A program made the position numbers and the translations under genes. A DNA stretch of 64,000 nt from Solibacillus sp. FSL H8-0538 (GTDB lineage Bacteria > Bacillota > Bacilli > Bacillales_A > Planococcaceae). Below the pieces are notes generated by a model. The model searched no databases, was not told the origin of the DNA, and saw only the letters and a program-made list of their open reading frames with translations. Shown piece by piece: positions 7,901 through 16,510 of the stretch; within the stretch, counting starts at the first letter, position 1; each line of letters opens with the position of its first letter. Location: contig NZ_JBBOPI010000001.1 in assembly GCF_038003525.1 (NCBI RefSeq), positions 1,975,001 through 2,039,000 on the forward strand. The letters are read 5' to 3'.

Positions 7901-9193
7901 ATGAATTCACTTACAACAAAAGAGCTTATTTTCATTAGCTTTATGCTGTTTTCCATGTTTTTCGGCGCAGGTAATCTTATTTTCCCCGCCTTTTTAGGTT
8001 ATTCTTCAGGAAGCGATGTGTGGGTTTCATTAGCTGGCCTTGTTATTACAGCAGTAGGCTTACCTATTCTTGGAGTTATCGCTGTCGGCAAAGCTGGTAG
8101 TTTAAAAACCCTTGCGACGCGCGTACATCCATTGTTTGCGCTAGTGTTCCCAATTTTAATCTACCTTTCAATTGGACCGGGTTTAGCAATCCCACGTGCG
8201 GGTACAATATCGTTCGAAATGGGCATGAAGCCATTTTTATCAGCGGATGCAAACGAAACGATGATGTTATTCGTTTATACGCTTGTGTTTTTTTCAATCG
8301 TGTTATGGCTTAGCTTAACACCATCGAAGCTTGTCGATCGCTTCGGAAAATTATTAACACCCATCTTATTGATTTTAGTGGCAATTATTTTTGTTAAATC
8401 GCTTATCTCACCAATCGATTCGTTCTCACCAGCTGTCGGTTCATATGCTGAAATACCTTTCTTCCAAGGATTTTTAGACGGCTATTTAACAATGGACGCA
8501 CTCGCTGCACTCGTTTACGGAATTGTTGTCGTTAATACGATTCGTGCGAAAGGCGTAACAGATTCTGCATTGATTTCAAAATATATGCAATTAGCTGGAT
8601 TAGGTGCAGGGATTTTACTTACAGCCATTTACGGTGTGTTAGCCTATCTTGGGGCTTCTAGCTCTGGTCTTGGCGATGCGACAAACGGAACTGAAGTATT
8701 AACACTCGGTATGGATGCACTATTTGGCCAAGCCGGTATTGTGTTACTTGGTGTTCTGTTTATCTTAGCCTGTCTATGTGTTTCGATAAGTTTGGTCATT
8801 TCTTGTAGTCAATATTTCTCCGAGCTTTTACCGTTCATGTCTTATAAAGGCTGGGCAGTTGTTATGGCTGTACTAAGCTTAGGCATCGCGAACCTTGGTC
8901 TAAACCAAATTTTGGCGATATCGGTACCGATTTTAGGGGCCATTTATCCGCTAGCCATCGTACTTATTGCGCTTGGCCTACTAAATCGCTATGTAAATAA
9001 TACTGTTTACTTATGGACGATGATTTTCACAGGTATTTTTAGCATTGTGGAAACAATTAACCATTCCTTCTTAGGCGGCGCACTGGATGGTGTATTATCG
9101 TTCTTCCCACTTTATACAGAAGGCGTTGGCTGGATTATTCCTGCCATTGTCGGAGCCCTTGTTGGCATGATTGTTCATAAAATGAAGCAATAA
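7901..9193 (+). CDS. brnQ: Branched-chain amino acid transporter BrnQ
   Basis: This 430-residue integral membrane protein has about 12 predicted helices and is of the LIVCS family, normal in length. It should import leucine, isoleucine and valine with sodium or protons. Diagnostic segments are LFSMFFGAGNLIFPAFLG at residues 16-33, GPGLAIPRAG near 88, and SISLVISCSQYFSELLP near 297. AAAGGAG lies 8 nt before the ATG. It is monocistronic, with its own promoter region and a strong terminator that begins at the stop codon. Confidence 0.93.
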   Translation: MNSLTTKELIFISFMLFSMFFGAGNLIFPAFLGYSSGSDVWVSLAGLVITAVGLPILGVIAVGKAGSLKTLATRVHPLFALVFPILIYLSIGPGLAIPRAGTISFEMGMKPFLSADANETMMLFVYTLVFFSIVLWLSLTPSKLVDRFGKLLTPILLILVAIIFVKSLISPIDSFSPAVGSYAEIPFFQGFLDGYLTMDALAALVYGIVVVNTIRAKGVTDSALISKYMQLAGLGAGILLTAIYGVLAYLGASSSGLGDATNGTEVLTLGMDALFGQAGIVLLGVLFILACLCVSISLVISCSQYFSELLPFMSYKGWAVVMAVLSLGIANLGLNQILAISVPILGAIYPLAIVLIALGLLNRYVNNTVYLWTMIFTGIFSIVETINHSFLGGALDGVLSFFPLYTEGVGWIIPAIVGALVGMIVHKMKQ

Positions 9194-9240
9194 AAAACAC
9201 GCGGCGCAAAACGATTCGTTTGTCGCCGCGTGTTTTCTTT
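9194..9240 (+). terminator. Terminator of brnQ
   Basis: A perfect 13-bp GC-rich stem (AAAACACGCGGCG with its complement) has a 17-nt loop and ends in TTTTCTTTT. It starts immediately after the stop. Confidence 0.85.
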
Positions 9241-9250
9241 TATAAGCTTC

Positions 9251-9313
9251 AAAAAAGTACTAGCACGTCAATAGGCTAGCATTGCTATTAATAAACGACT
9301 TTGCTACTAGTAC
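9251..9313 (-). terminator. Probable terminator of the membrane-protein gene at 9346
   Basis: On the minus strand GTACTAGTAGCA pairs imperfectly with TGCTAGTAC across a long loop and is followed by TTTTTTG. Confidence 0.45.
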
Positions 9314-9345
9314 GGTAAGATTTTTGGTAGATTAATATAAACTTC

Positions 9346-9822
9346 TTAATTAGTGAGCATCATATAATAATATGTTGCATCTCGAAATGCAGCATTCAGG
9401 TGGATTGAAGTTATAATAGTATAACTTAATGCAGTAACTGCTAATATAGCGATGATCACACCGCCATCTTTGAGCATTTTTTTGTTCTTCTTATGAACTG
9501 TTAGCATAGTAATAACAACAATCAAAAAGTATGATGCAACTAGTATGAGTTTAAATATAAGGTATTTAATATCTAAAACAGCAGTTCTAAAACGTTCTAA
9601 CTCCTCTGTGTTATCCTTATTTTCTTTAATAGTAGAAATATTTTCTTGATAACCAATCTTCCACGTAAATGTATTTTGTTCCTTTATTTCAGCATATTGA
9701 TAATCACCTGCTTTATCTTCACTGATAACATTTGTAGAATTAGAAAACACATTTGGGACTACTAAAAGAATAAATATCATGACCACAGAAAAGATTATTA
9801 AAGACTTCGCTTTCAATTCCAT
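9346..9822 (-). CDS. Hypothetical membrane protein, three helices
   Basis: The protein has 158 residues from ATG 9822, which has GAGG at 10 nt; a TTG at 9831 is a poorer choice. A first hydrophobic segment (about 6-25) looks like an uncleaved signal anchor. An extracytoplasmic stretch of about 60 charged residues follows, then two further helices (about 87-107 and 121-143) separated by KKNKKM. I do not recognise a family. It is flanked by its own terminator and lies convergent to brnQ. Confidence 0.6.
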   Translation of the reverse strand: MELKAKSLIIFSVVMIFILLVVPNVFSNSTNVISEDKAGDYQYAEIKEQNTFTWKIGYQENISTIKENKDNTEELERFRTAVLDIKYLIFKLILVASYFLIVVITMLTVHKKNKKMLKDGGVIIAILAVTALSYTIITSIHLNAAFRDATYYYMMLTN

Positions 9823-9956
9823 TCTCTCCAAACCTCATTACATTATAATAGCGAGTATTATAGGTTCTTACTTAACCTGCATTGCCTCCTCCAGCTTACC
9901 TCTATTTAACCCCACTGGAAATATCATACATCTGCAAATTCTACACATAAATAAAA

Positions 9957-9986
9957 CACACTAAATGGATTCACTCCACTTAGTGC
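9957..9986 (-). terminator. Terminator of the SIMPL/M48 gene pair
   Basis: On the minus strand CACTAAGTGGA pairs with TCCATTTAGTG across four bases and is followed by TGTTTTATTT, about 35 nt after the protease stop. Confidence 0.65.
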
Positions 9987-10018
9987 GCTGCTAATTTTTA
10001 TTGACGGTACGTGTTAAA

Positions 10019-11284
10019 TTACTCTACTATTTCTTTTTCATTCGCTATTTTATTGATTCTTTCGAGCATTGGTGGATGTGAATATCTAAACCATTTTACA
10101 AGTAGCGGCGGATTCACTTCACCCAATCCCGCCTTTGTCAGCTCTTGAAACGTTGAGACAGCAGCCTCTCGATCGTCCATTAATTCTATTGCATACTGAT
10201 CGGCTCTATTTTCCTGATACCTCGAAATGTAATTTGACAGTGGACTTGCTGCAAATAACAGTATGGATGTTAATAGTAAATACAATGGTAACGAATGGAT
10301 CTCACCTACTCGATTTATTTTTAATCCCGTACCAAAGCGCGCGACAGCCCAAGTCATTAGCTTTGCGGTTAACCAAAGTCCAACAAACATCGTTATAAGC
10401 GCTTCAGCGATTCCGAAATAAATATGCTTCTCTACATAGTGCCCCATTTCATGAGCCATAATGAATAGTATTTCTTTTTCGGATAAGCTGTTTAACGTCG
10501 TATCCCAGAGTACAATTCTCGAATTACTGCCGATTCCTGTAACATAGGCATTGAGTGAATTTGTCTTTTCCGCCATATTCACTTCATACACATGTGTTGC
10601 AGGGATATTTGCTTGCTCAGCTAGCGTGAGAATTTTCGCCTCTAATTCTTTATTTTTTAGTGGGTAGAAATCATTATATAAAGGGTCTATTACTACGGGC
10701 TGAATAAACATCAAGAATAAGGAGAATGGAATGGTTAAAGCCCACGCATATAGCCACCATTTTTTTGTACTTTTATTAATAAGCCAATAAAGAACGGTCA
10801 CAATTACAACGGTCATTCCGAACTCTACCCAAAAATCGATGAGGTTATCCCGCATCCAGGAATTGAAATTTTGGGTGCTAATCCCATAGCTCTTGCTTAA
10901 ATGATATCTGAAATAATCAATTGGGAATAACAATAGATACATCAAAACGGTTAGTAAAAATAAATATACAGCATTTTGCATAATTGACCATTTCTTTTTC
11001 ATTGGGGCCCATTTTTCAAACGCTTTTGAAACCCCCAAAATGAGGATGAAAAAATAGACAAGCCATTCAAACGGTGTTGCTACAAAAAAGAGGAAATTCC
11101 GTATTTTTGAATACTCCTCACTTAAGTACAATTCGCGCTCCGACATAAACACGTTTGGATCCGCAACCGTCCCTTTCAAAGCTGCTGGTATACCTCCACT
11201 TCCGCTCTGAAAAATATAAAAATACATCGCTATCGCATAAATAGCAAATAATAAAAGAGCTGTAAATCCCCATTTTTTCGTCAT
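10019..11284 (-). CDS. M48 family (Ste24/CAAX-type) membrane metalloprotease
   Basis: The protein has 421 residues from ATG 11284, with GAGGTGG 7 nt upstream. It has an N-terminal helix, several further membrane segments and a zinc-protease core: HEMGH near residue 277 supplies two zinc histidines and the catalytic glutamate, and ENRADQYA near 355 supplies the third ligand. The phrases YHLSKSYGISTQNF and YPLKNKELEAKI are typical of the Ste24 branch rather than the HtpX branch. Bacterial members degrade or process membrane-associated substrates; the substrate here is unknown. It lies 21 bp downstream of a SIMPL-domain gene and is probably co-transcribed. Confidence 0.88.
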   Translation of the reverse strand: MTKKWGFTALLLFAIYAIAMYFYIFQSGSGGIPAALKGTVADPNVFMSERELYLSEEYSKIRNFLFFVATPFEWLVYFFILILGVSKAFEKWAPMKKKWSIMQNAVYLFLLTVLMYLLLFPIDYFRYHLSKSYGISTQNFNSWMRDNLIDFWVEFGMTVVIVTVLYWLINKSTKKWWLYAWALTIPFSLFLMFIQPVVIDPLYNDFYPLKNKELEAKILTLAEQANIPATHVYEVNMAEKTNSLNAYVTGIGSNSRIVLWDTTLNSLSEKEILFIMAHEMGHYVEKHIYFGIAEALITMFVGLWLTAKLMTWAVARFGTGLKINRVGEIHSLPLYLLLTSILLFAASPLSNYISRYQENRADQYAIELMDDREAAVSTFQELTKAGLGEVNPPLLVKWFRYSHPPMLERINKIANEKEIVE

Positions 11285-11305
11285 TCCCACACCACCTCTA
11301 CTTCA

Positions 11306-11950
11306 TTAGTATTGAAATTTAACTCTTACCGCCGCATTAATTACGATTTGTCCTTGTTCAATCGGTGTCGAGATACTAGCTAAATCTAGCGCACGGTACA
11401 TGACAGGCTCCGCATTACTTTCTTCTATTATTTCTAACGGCTGTGGATTCAAAATTAAGTGCATCGTATCGGCAATTGTGCGAGCCTTCATTTGTGCATT
11501 TTGAAGTGCCAAATTAAGCGCTTGTTGGTAATAAATGTCCGCATTTTCGATTCTAAACTGCATGGCGGAAACATGGTTTGCACCATTTAATACAGCAGTA
11601 TCAATGACAGTCCCTATTTTATTCATATCAGTTATTTTAACAGTAATGGCATTTTTCACCTCATAGCCTCTAAATACTTGTTTTCCATCAATATAATCAT
11701 AATTTGGAAATATATTATATACTGCAGTTTGAATTGCCTCTCTTGGAATAGATAACGCGATAATCGATTGGATGACCTGGTTCATGATGTTGGCATTCTC
11801 CTGCTGAGCTTCACTTACCTCTTTCCCTTTTGTGCTCACTTCTATTTGAAGCTGCGCATAATTTGGCCTAACAGCAATCTTCCCATTGCCAGTTACTGTG
11901 ACAACACGTGATGAACAGGATGCTTGTTGAATTACGTTAGGAAAATACAT
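11306..11950 (-). CDS. SIMPL domain-containing protein (DUF541)
   Basis: This 214-residue protein shows the SIMPL/DUF541 pattern: VTGNGKIAVRPNYAQLQIEV at residues 19-38, then EAQQENANIMNQVIQSI, the central GYEVKNAITVKI, and a C-terminal INAAVRVKF strand. Family members are periplasmic or surface proteins of unclear role. No signal peptide is apparent: the N-terminus is MYFPNVIQQASCSS, so the protein may be cytosolic. GGAAGGTGG precedes the ATG. It is the first gene of a probable pair with the M48 protease. Confidence 0.85.
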   Translation of the reverse strand: MYFPNVIQQASCSSRVVTVTGNGKIAVRPNYAQLQIEVSTKGKEVSEAQQENANIMNQVIQSIIALSIPREAIQTAVYNIFPNYDYIDGKQVFRGYEVKNAITVKITDMNKIGTVIDTAVLNGANHVSAMQFRIENADIYYQQALNLALQNAQMKARTIADTMHLILNPQPLEIIEESNAEPVMYRALDLASISTPIEQGQIVINAAVRVKFQY

Positions 11951-12049
11951 GACATTCCACCTTCCGTATTGGTCATACTGCTCATTCTATGTTTCTATTT
12001 CTAAAAACTTGTCTAATAGATTGTAATATTCTCATACTCAGACCAAAAC

Positions 12050-12086
12050 AAATAACCCATACCATCTTATCTGGTACAGGTTATTC
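12050..12086 (-). terminator. Terminator of the yqhH-yqhG operon
   Basis: AATAACC...GGTACC-type arms (12051-12065 with 12073-12085, imperfect) lie directly after the yqhG stop and are followed on the minus strand by TTTGTTTTGG. Confidence 0.6.
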
Positions 12087-12087
12087 T

Positions 12088-12867
12088 TCATTTCAAATAA
12101 AACAATCCCCCGTTTACAATGTCAATTTTTATTTTCGTATCGTACTGTTCTTCAAGTGCTTTTTTTTCCATCTCGTAACATTCTGGTTTATCTTCTACAC
12201 CTTCATAGAAGTAATCTAATACTTGTTGATCTTTTTGCCATCTTGTTTTTGCTTCTTCGGCCCATGTATGATCATCCTGTTGGATCGTAGTGTCAATTGC
12301 CCTATCTAACCGCTCCAACGCACGGTATGGCTTGATGATATACTGCAGTAAAAACACACCATTTGGCTTGTCAGTAATCAAATTCACATTATTAAATGAT
12401 TCCTGAAATCCATCTAAAATTTGTCCATTCATTAAATTAATACCTAAAGAAAAAAGCATTTCTTTCGTTTGATCGCTAAAATACGATACTTTATAATTAA
12501 CAGCGAGCCAAGGGGTTAAAAATGGTGTTGTTTCACGATTTTCTACCCGCTCATACATTTTCACAAATGCCCCGAGTTCTTGCGTTGCCTGAAACAGTTG
12601 GCTGAGCCGTGGTGAACCGAAGTGGACAACTTCACCTAGTACCCCTTTAGGAAGCCGATTGTGATCCGTAATAAAAGTGACTTGCCTTGGACTCGGCTCC
12701 GCACCTATACTTTCAATATATTGCCAATAAAACGGACGATTCATAATTTTCTTATCCATCTCAATTGTTAGTTGAACGGTCATATATTGTTCATTATCAC
12801 TTAAAATGTCGCAATTCGTTTCTTTAAAAAAATTTTGTAAATAACGATGAACTTGTTGTGGGAACAT
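12088..12867 (-). CDS. yqhG: YqhG family protein
   Basis: The protein has 259 residues from ATG 12867, chosen because GGAGGAGG lies 6 nt upstream; an earlier frame start has none. It is similar in length and context to B. subtilis YqhG, which also follows the SNF2-type helicase gene yqhH. Segments such as VHRYLQNFFKETNCDI at the start, and RPFYWQYIE and GAEPSPRQVTFI further on, support this. The family is soluble and uncharacterised. The gene lies about 48 bp downstream of yqhH and shares its terminator. Confidence 0.85.
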   Translation of the reverse strand: MFPQQVHRYLQNFFKETNCDILSDNEQYMTVQLTIEMDKKIMNRPFYWQYIESIGAEPSPRQVTFITDHNRLPKGVLGEVVHFGSPRLSQLFQATQELGAFVKMYERVENRETTPFLTPWLAVNYKVSYFSDQTKEMLFSLGINLMNGQILDGFQESFNNVNLITDKPNGVFLLQYIIKPYRALERLDRAIDTTIQQDDHTWAEEAKTRWQKDQQVLDYFYEGVEDKPECYEMEKKALEEQYDTKIKIDIVNGGLFYLK

Positions 12868-12915
12868 GTAAATCCTCCTCCAAATGCGTCCCATTGTCTA
12901 TTAATTTTTGTTCTC

Positions 12916-14445
12916 TTATTGCACGTTACTGCGGGATAAAATATCATCTAAATCACCGACCACTTTTTCGAAGACGTCAATTTTAATATTAAGCAATTCT
13001 AAAATGTCCTTTTCAATGGTGTCTTGGATTGCTAAATTGTAAATATGAACATCATGCTGTTGGCCTAATCTATGGACACGTCCAATACGTTGCTCTAGCT
13101 TCATCGGATTCCATGGTAAATCATAGTTGATAACATGGTGGCAAAATTGTAGGTTTATCCCTTCGCCTCCAGATTCGGTTGCGATTAGTACTTGATCGCG
13201 TTCCTTAAAGAGTTGCTTCATCCAATCTCGCTTGCTTTTATTGAATTTCCCGTTAAAAAGAACGCTTGAAATGCCATTTGTATGCAAGTACCACTGTAAA
13301 TACAATTGAGTCGCTCGATATTCGGTAAATATAATAACCTTATCATTTGCCTGTGTAATAATTTCTAAAGCCTTTTCTGCTTTTGAATTTATTACTAATG
13401 CCATCAATTTTTGAATAACTTCCTCAACGTAATCAATCTCTTTCTGATCAACGCATTTTTCACGCATTTTCTCCAAGGTCAAGCAAGTCGCTTCCTTACT
13501 GCTGCACATTTCTTTTTGGAGCGTAATCATAGAGAAGGAACCCGAAAATACGGACGACATATTTTTTAGTTCTAAAATCATATCGTAAACTTCTTTTTCC
13601 TCTTTCGTAAAATGGATTGGAATAATTTGAACACGACGATTTGTCCATTCGATTCCTGTGTCCTGTCTTCTATTTCTTACCATCACCTGATTTACTAATT
13701 CCTTTAAATAATCATCATGTTCTAAATCGTGCTTCGTAGCAGAAAACGCCGATTGAAACGTCTCGTAATTCCCTAGGTGACCAGGCTTTAGCAATGAAAT
13801 TAGGTAAAATAATTCAAACACATCATTTTGCACTGGTGTGGCAGTTAACAACAAACAAAATTTCTTCTTCAAACTTTGCACAAACTCGTATATTAGAGTT
13901 TTATGGTTTTTTAGTTTATGCGCTTCATCAATGATAATCATGTCGTAATCTTGTGCTACTATACGTTCTCTATGTGGACTTTTTTTTGCAGTGTCCATAC
14001 TCATGACAAGAACATCATAGTGCTCAATTGCCGTATTTTTTTTATAAGGAATTGCAGGAATATAAAATTTTTGGTTTAATTCCTCCACCCATTGATTGAT
14101 AAGGGAAGCTGGCGCTAAAATTAACGCTTTTTTGACAAGCCCACGAACGAGGTATTCTTTCAATATTAAGCCTGCCTCGATCGTTTTACCAAGCCCTACT
14201 TCATCTGCAAGAATGGCTTTTCCATTCATCCTTTGAATGACCCTTTCAGCCACTTCCAATTGGTGGGCAAGTGGTGTGAGATTGGATAAGTATTTTGGCG
14301 ATTGAAGCCCAGAAAAATCAGCTATCAAGTTATTTTTAACTACTTCATAGCTCATATTGTATAATGTCCAATTATCCCAAGGTTCATCATTTTCCAATCG
14401 ATTTAGAAAGCCTTCTTTCCATTCAGATGACCTTTCAATTATCAT
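12916..14445 (-). CDS. yqhH: SNF2-family DEAD/DEAH helicase YqhH
   Basis: The protein has 509 residues from ATG 14445 with GGGGTGA 5 nt upstream. Motif I is ADEVGLGKTIEAG near residue 82, motif II is IIIDEAHKLKN near 172, and motif III is LTATPVQN near 201. The C-terminal RecA lobe has VIIFTEYRATQLYLQWYL, TESGGEGINLQFC and the arginine-finger motif QRIGRVHRLGQ. It belongs to the RapA-like SNF2 group that remodels protein-DNA or RNA polymerase complexes; the substrate of YqhH is not known. Pairing with yqhG is conserved in Bacillus, so the two products probably work together. Confidence 0.9.
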   Translation of the reverse strand: MIIERSSEWKEGFLNRLENDEPWDNWTLYNMSYEVVKNNLIADFSGLQSPKYLSNLTPLAHQLEVAERVIQRMNGKAILADEVGLGKTIEAGLILKEYLVRGLVKKALILAPASLINQWVEELNQKFYIPAIPYKKNTAIEHYDVLVMSMDTAKKSPHRERIVAQDYDMIIIDEAHKLKNHKTLIYEFVQSLKKKFCLLLTATPVQNDVFELFYLISLLKPGHLGNYETFQSAFSATKHDLEHDDYLKELVNQVMVRNRRQDTGIEWTNRRVQIIPIHFTKEEKEVYDMILELKNMSSVFSGSFSMITLQKEMCSSKEATCLTLEKMREKCVDQKEIDYVEEVIQKLMALVINSKAEKALEIITQANDKVIIFTEYRATQLYLQWYLHTNGISSVLFNGKFNKSKRDWMKQLFKERDQVLIATESGGEGINLQFCHHVINYDLPWNPMKLEQRIGRVHRLGQQHDVHIYNLAIQDTIEKDILELLNIKIDVFEKVVGDLDDILSRSNVQ

Positions 14446-14936
14446 GAATATCACCCCACATAATTTTTTCAATATTAGGTTGCCCCAAAATTAAATTGCT
14501 ATGTTTAATTAAAAAAAAAATTGGAAATTTATTGAATTAAAATTTTGCTAAAAAGGGTGGAATTTCGACTTTTTTCTACTTCTACAGCTGACGAGCACCT
14601 GTTTACTTATACGTCCTTTAAACATTGTTCCCACAAGTTTTCATCCTCTTTTCATAAATAATATTAGAATAATACTCTGCATTCTAGATATTTTGTCAAG
14701 CATAAATTCTAGAGCTTTTCTCACGCACAAATCCTCTATATTTCTTTAGTTTGCTCGTTTATTCGTTTATTGGAACCATTTTTGTGACGAATCAAAGAAT
14801 TAAATTTTGTCCCTCATAATGTGACACCCTTTTCATTTTTAGTAGTTTACAATGAAAATGCTTCAACCAAATCTAATAGATATCTAATAGATTCACACTA
14901 CAAAAATAGTGCAAAACAGATGATGGAGGAATCATA
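14446..14936. other. Intergenic region between yqhH and the Spo0E-like gene
   Basis: The interval is AT-rich and must hold the divergent promoters of yqhH and the Spo0E-like gene. A TTTTGTCAAGC near 14693 partly resembles a Spo0A box (TTTTGTCRAAAAT), but the match is weak. I see no gene, riboswitch or repeat. Confidence 0.4.
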
Positions 14937-15098
14937 ATGCTTAGCTTATTGCGTAAAAAGGTATTGAAGTTTTTAATTGAATTTAAAAGAAAAGTCATGT
15001 ACAAGAAGGCAAAAGATTTAGGATACACACACCCTGAAGTAGTCAATTACAGTCAAGAGTTAGATGAGTTACTGAATAAATTCGATAAAGCATCATAA
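14937..15098 (+). CDS. Spo0E-family aspartyl-phosphate phosphatase
   Basis: This 53-residue protein has the Spo0E-like signature SQELDELLNKF at residues 39-49, preceded by YTHPEVVNYS. Members of this family remove phosphate from Spo0A~P and so restrain entry into sporulation. The N-terminal half is basic and helical (KKVLKFLIEFKRKVMYKKAKDLG), consistent with the two-helix hairpin of the family. GGAGGA lies 6 nt before the ATG and a terminator follows 30 nt after the stop, so this is a complete single-gene unit. It supports a spore-forming host. Which response regulator it acts on cannot be told from sequence. Confidence 0.85.
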   Translation: MLSLLRKKVLKFLIEFKRKVMYKKAKDLGYTHPEVVNYSQELDELLNKFDKAS

Positions 15099-15129
15099 AT
15101 AGAAGTTGATTGTATTGTAGTGGTCAATA

Positions 15130-15164
15130 AAAAGAGGATGTCTTTTTATGAGACATCCTCTTTA
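15130..15164 (+). terminator. Terminator of the Spo0E-like gene
   Basis: A 13-bp stem (AAAGAGGATGTCT with its complement) encloses a 7-nt loop. It may also stop transcription from the opposite strand. Confidence 0.75.
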
Positions 15165-15195
15165 CATTGAAAAGCCTTGTATACCGCCCTTTTAC

Positions 15196-15375
15196 TTATT
15201 CATTTAATATAGACGGATTGTTTTTTGCTTTCGGCTTTTCTTTGTTTTCATTTTTATTTTGTTTTTTTGCTTGCTCATTTTGTCCGATAACACCTAGATC
15301 ATCGGCACTAATGTCAAACCCATACCCAAATTCTTCTCGACCTAATCCCTTTTTGTTTTGCTTATCTTTTGTCAA
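15196..15375 (-). CDS. Small hydrophilic protein, unknown
   Basis: The protein has 59 residues from TTG 15375, which has an exceptionally strong site (GGAGGTGA, 5 nt away). An alternative GTG at 15384 overlaps that site. The product is highly charged and lysine/asparagine-rich: GREEFGYGFDISADDLG in the middle, then QAKKQNKNENKEKPKAKNN. There are no cysteines, hydrophobic segments or known motifs. Its size, composition and position beside a Spo0E-like gene suggest a small spore-associated protein, but that is only a guess. An opposite-strand frame covering the same bases lacks a start site and is rejected. Confidence 0.55.
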   Translation of the reverse strand: MTKDKQNKKGLGREEFGYGFDISADDLGVIGQNEQAKKQNKNENKEKPKAKNNPSILNE

Positions 15376-15451
15376 AATGGTCACCTCCAGTAACTAATGT
15401 TTCCATTTTGGCCTATTTTATTCTTTTAATTTTGCCTATGTCGTTGAAACC

Positions 15452-15964
15452 CTAGTGCATCAATTTCTTTTCAAATGCTGTCATTAAAAAGCATGTAAGC
15501 ATAGCGACAGTAGTAACAACAATGCCTAGTATATAGCCCAAACTTTTCATAAATACATCTTCACCCGGTGTGCTCGGTTCCAGCGTTACATATAAATAAA
15601 TTAAAATTACAGTAAAAATACTGTAAAAGCTACTGCCAATCATGGCCATGAGCATCTGCTGCGATTTTGTACCTTGCCAACTCTCTCGAACAGCCGCCCA
15701 AAAATACATACTCACAAAAATCGCAAGTAACATGAACACCAAATACATAAATGGAATTGTAAGCCACGTCAATAATGTAATGATTCCCCACGTACTGAAA
15801 AACAACACTGCATTGCCTATAAATACAAAACCGCCTACCACAATTGCACGATTCATCCATCCATAAGCACGAAGTTTCCTTACTAGCGGACCCTCTTCAG
15901 ATTGAATCCTTGAATTAAAATAAAAAATACTCACTAACCCGATTATAGAAATTAAAAGTAGCAT
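15452..15964 (-). CDS. Hypothetical membrane protein, five helices
   Basis: This 170-residue protein has five predicted membrane segments, at about residues 1-15, 40-60, 64-88, 107-127 and 143-163. Between segments are RIQSEEGPLVRKLRAYGWMNR and a W-x-x-AVRESWQGTKSQ loop. GGAGG lies upstream of the ATG. I do not recognise the family and there is no operon partner: the small hydrophilic gene lies downstream on the same strand with a 76-bp gap. Confidence 0.6.
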   Translation of the reverse strand: MLLLISIIGLVSIFYFNSRIQSEEGPLVRKLRAYGWMNRAIVVGGFVFIGNAVLFFSTWGIITLLTWLTIPFMYLVFMLLAIFVSMYFWAAVRESWQGTKSQQMLMAMIGSSFYSIFTVILIYLYVTLEPSTPGEDVFMKSLGYILGIVVTTVAMLTCFLMTAFEKKLMH

Positions 15965-16146
15965 GTGTTTCCTCCATTACCCTTTTTCAACACAACGAAA
16001 TGAACTGGGAAAAGTTTCTAAGTTAAAACGAATTAACGTATTCGGGATTTATTTCAATGAGCAACTTCTTAATCCTGCGTGAAAAGGACAATAAAAATAT
16101 GGGTCTTTACCAAAATATGTCCTTTACTTTATAAGAAAATGTACTA

Positions 16147-16385
16147 CTTTATAGGCACATGGAACGGAAGGCGGCGAGTGTAGCTGACGGCATTCGCCTT
16201 TCGCTACAGAGCAAAGCTTCCTGCGGGAAAAGCGTGAGCCTTGAGACCCCGCACGAAGCGTTTAGGAACGAAGGCTAAGAACGCCACGTCCTGTGGCAAC
16301 GCCTTCGTGACCAACATCATGTTGGCCCGAGGAGGCTCAAGCCACGCCCGCGGAAAGCGACCGCCTGGAGTGGAATGTGCTGTCA
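16147..16385. repeat. GC-rich palindromic intergenic repeat with extra hairpin inserts
   Basis: This block is far richer in GC than its surroundings. Its ends form an imperfect inverted repeat (GCACATGGAACGGAAGGCGG against the complement of CCGCCTGGAGTGGAATGTGC). Inside are CCTGCGGGAAAAGCGTGAGC and GGCTCAAGCCACGCCCGCGG. From memory this is a widespread Bacillaceae repeat of unknown function, usually about 110-130 bp. Here it is longer because of two inserted hairpins, around 16167-16205 (GTAGC...GCTAC) and 16258-16335 (AACGAAGGC...GCCTTCGT, AACATCATGTTGG). A minus-strand frame across it is not a gene. Confidence 0.6.
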
Positions 16386-16436
16386 AGTTCTTATTTTGAT
16401 GTAGAGCCAAAAATATTATTTTTGAATTTCCTCGTT

Positions 16437-16494
16437 ATTCAGTTGAACTATATAGTCAAACTGTATATACTGAATTTATACAGTTCAACTGAAT
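16437..16494 (+). promoter_or_regulatory. Promoter and probable PadR operator
   Basis: A near-ideal promoter is present: TTGAAC at 16443-16448, a 17-nt spacer and TATACT at 16466-16471. It is bracketed by a perfect 13-bp inverted repeat, ATTCAGTTGAACT (16437-16449) with AGTTCAACTGAAT (16482-16494). A smaller nested pair, ACTGTATA with TTATACAGT, lies inside. The arms cover the -35 and the transcription start, so binding of the PadR product downstream would block RNA polymerase. Confidence 0.65.
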
Positions 16495-16510
16495 AAATGG
16501 AGGTGAGAAA

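Noticed and set aside
14690-14705. Spo0A box upstream of the Spo0E-like gene
   Set aside because: TTTTGTCAAGC departs from the consensus in the last bases and lies over 200 bp from the start; not strong enough to annotate.
16204-16410. 68-codon minus-strand frame over the GC-rich repeat
   Set aside because: The DNA is a palindromic intergenic repeat found elsewhere in Bacillaceae; the frame is a by-product of its high GC content.
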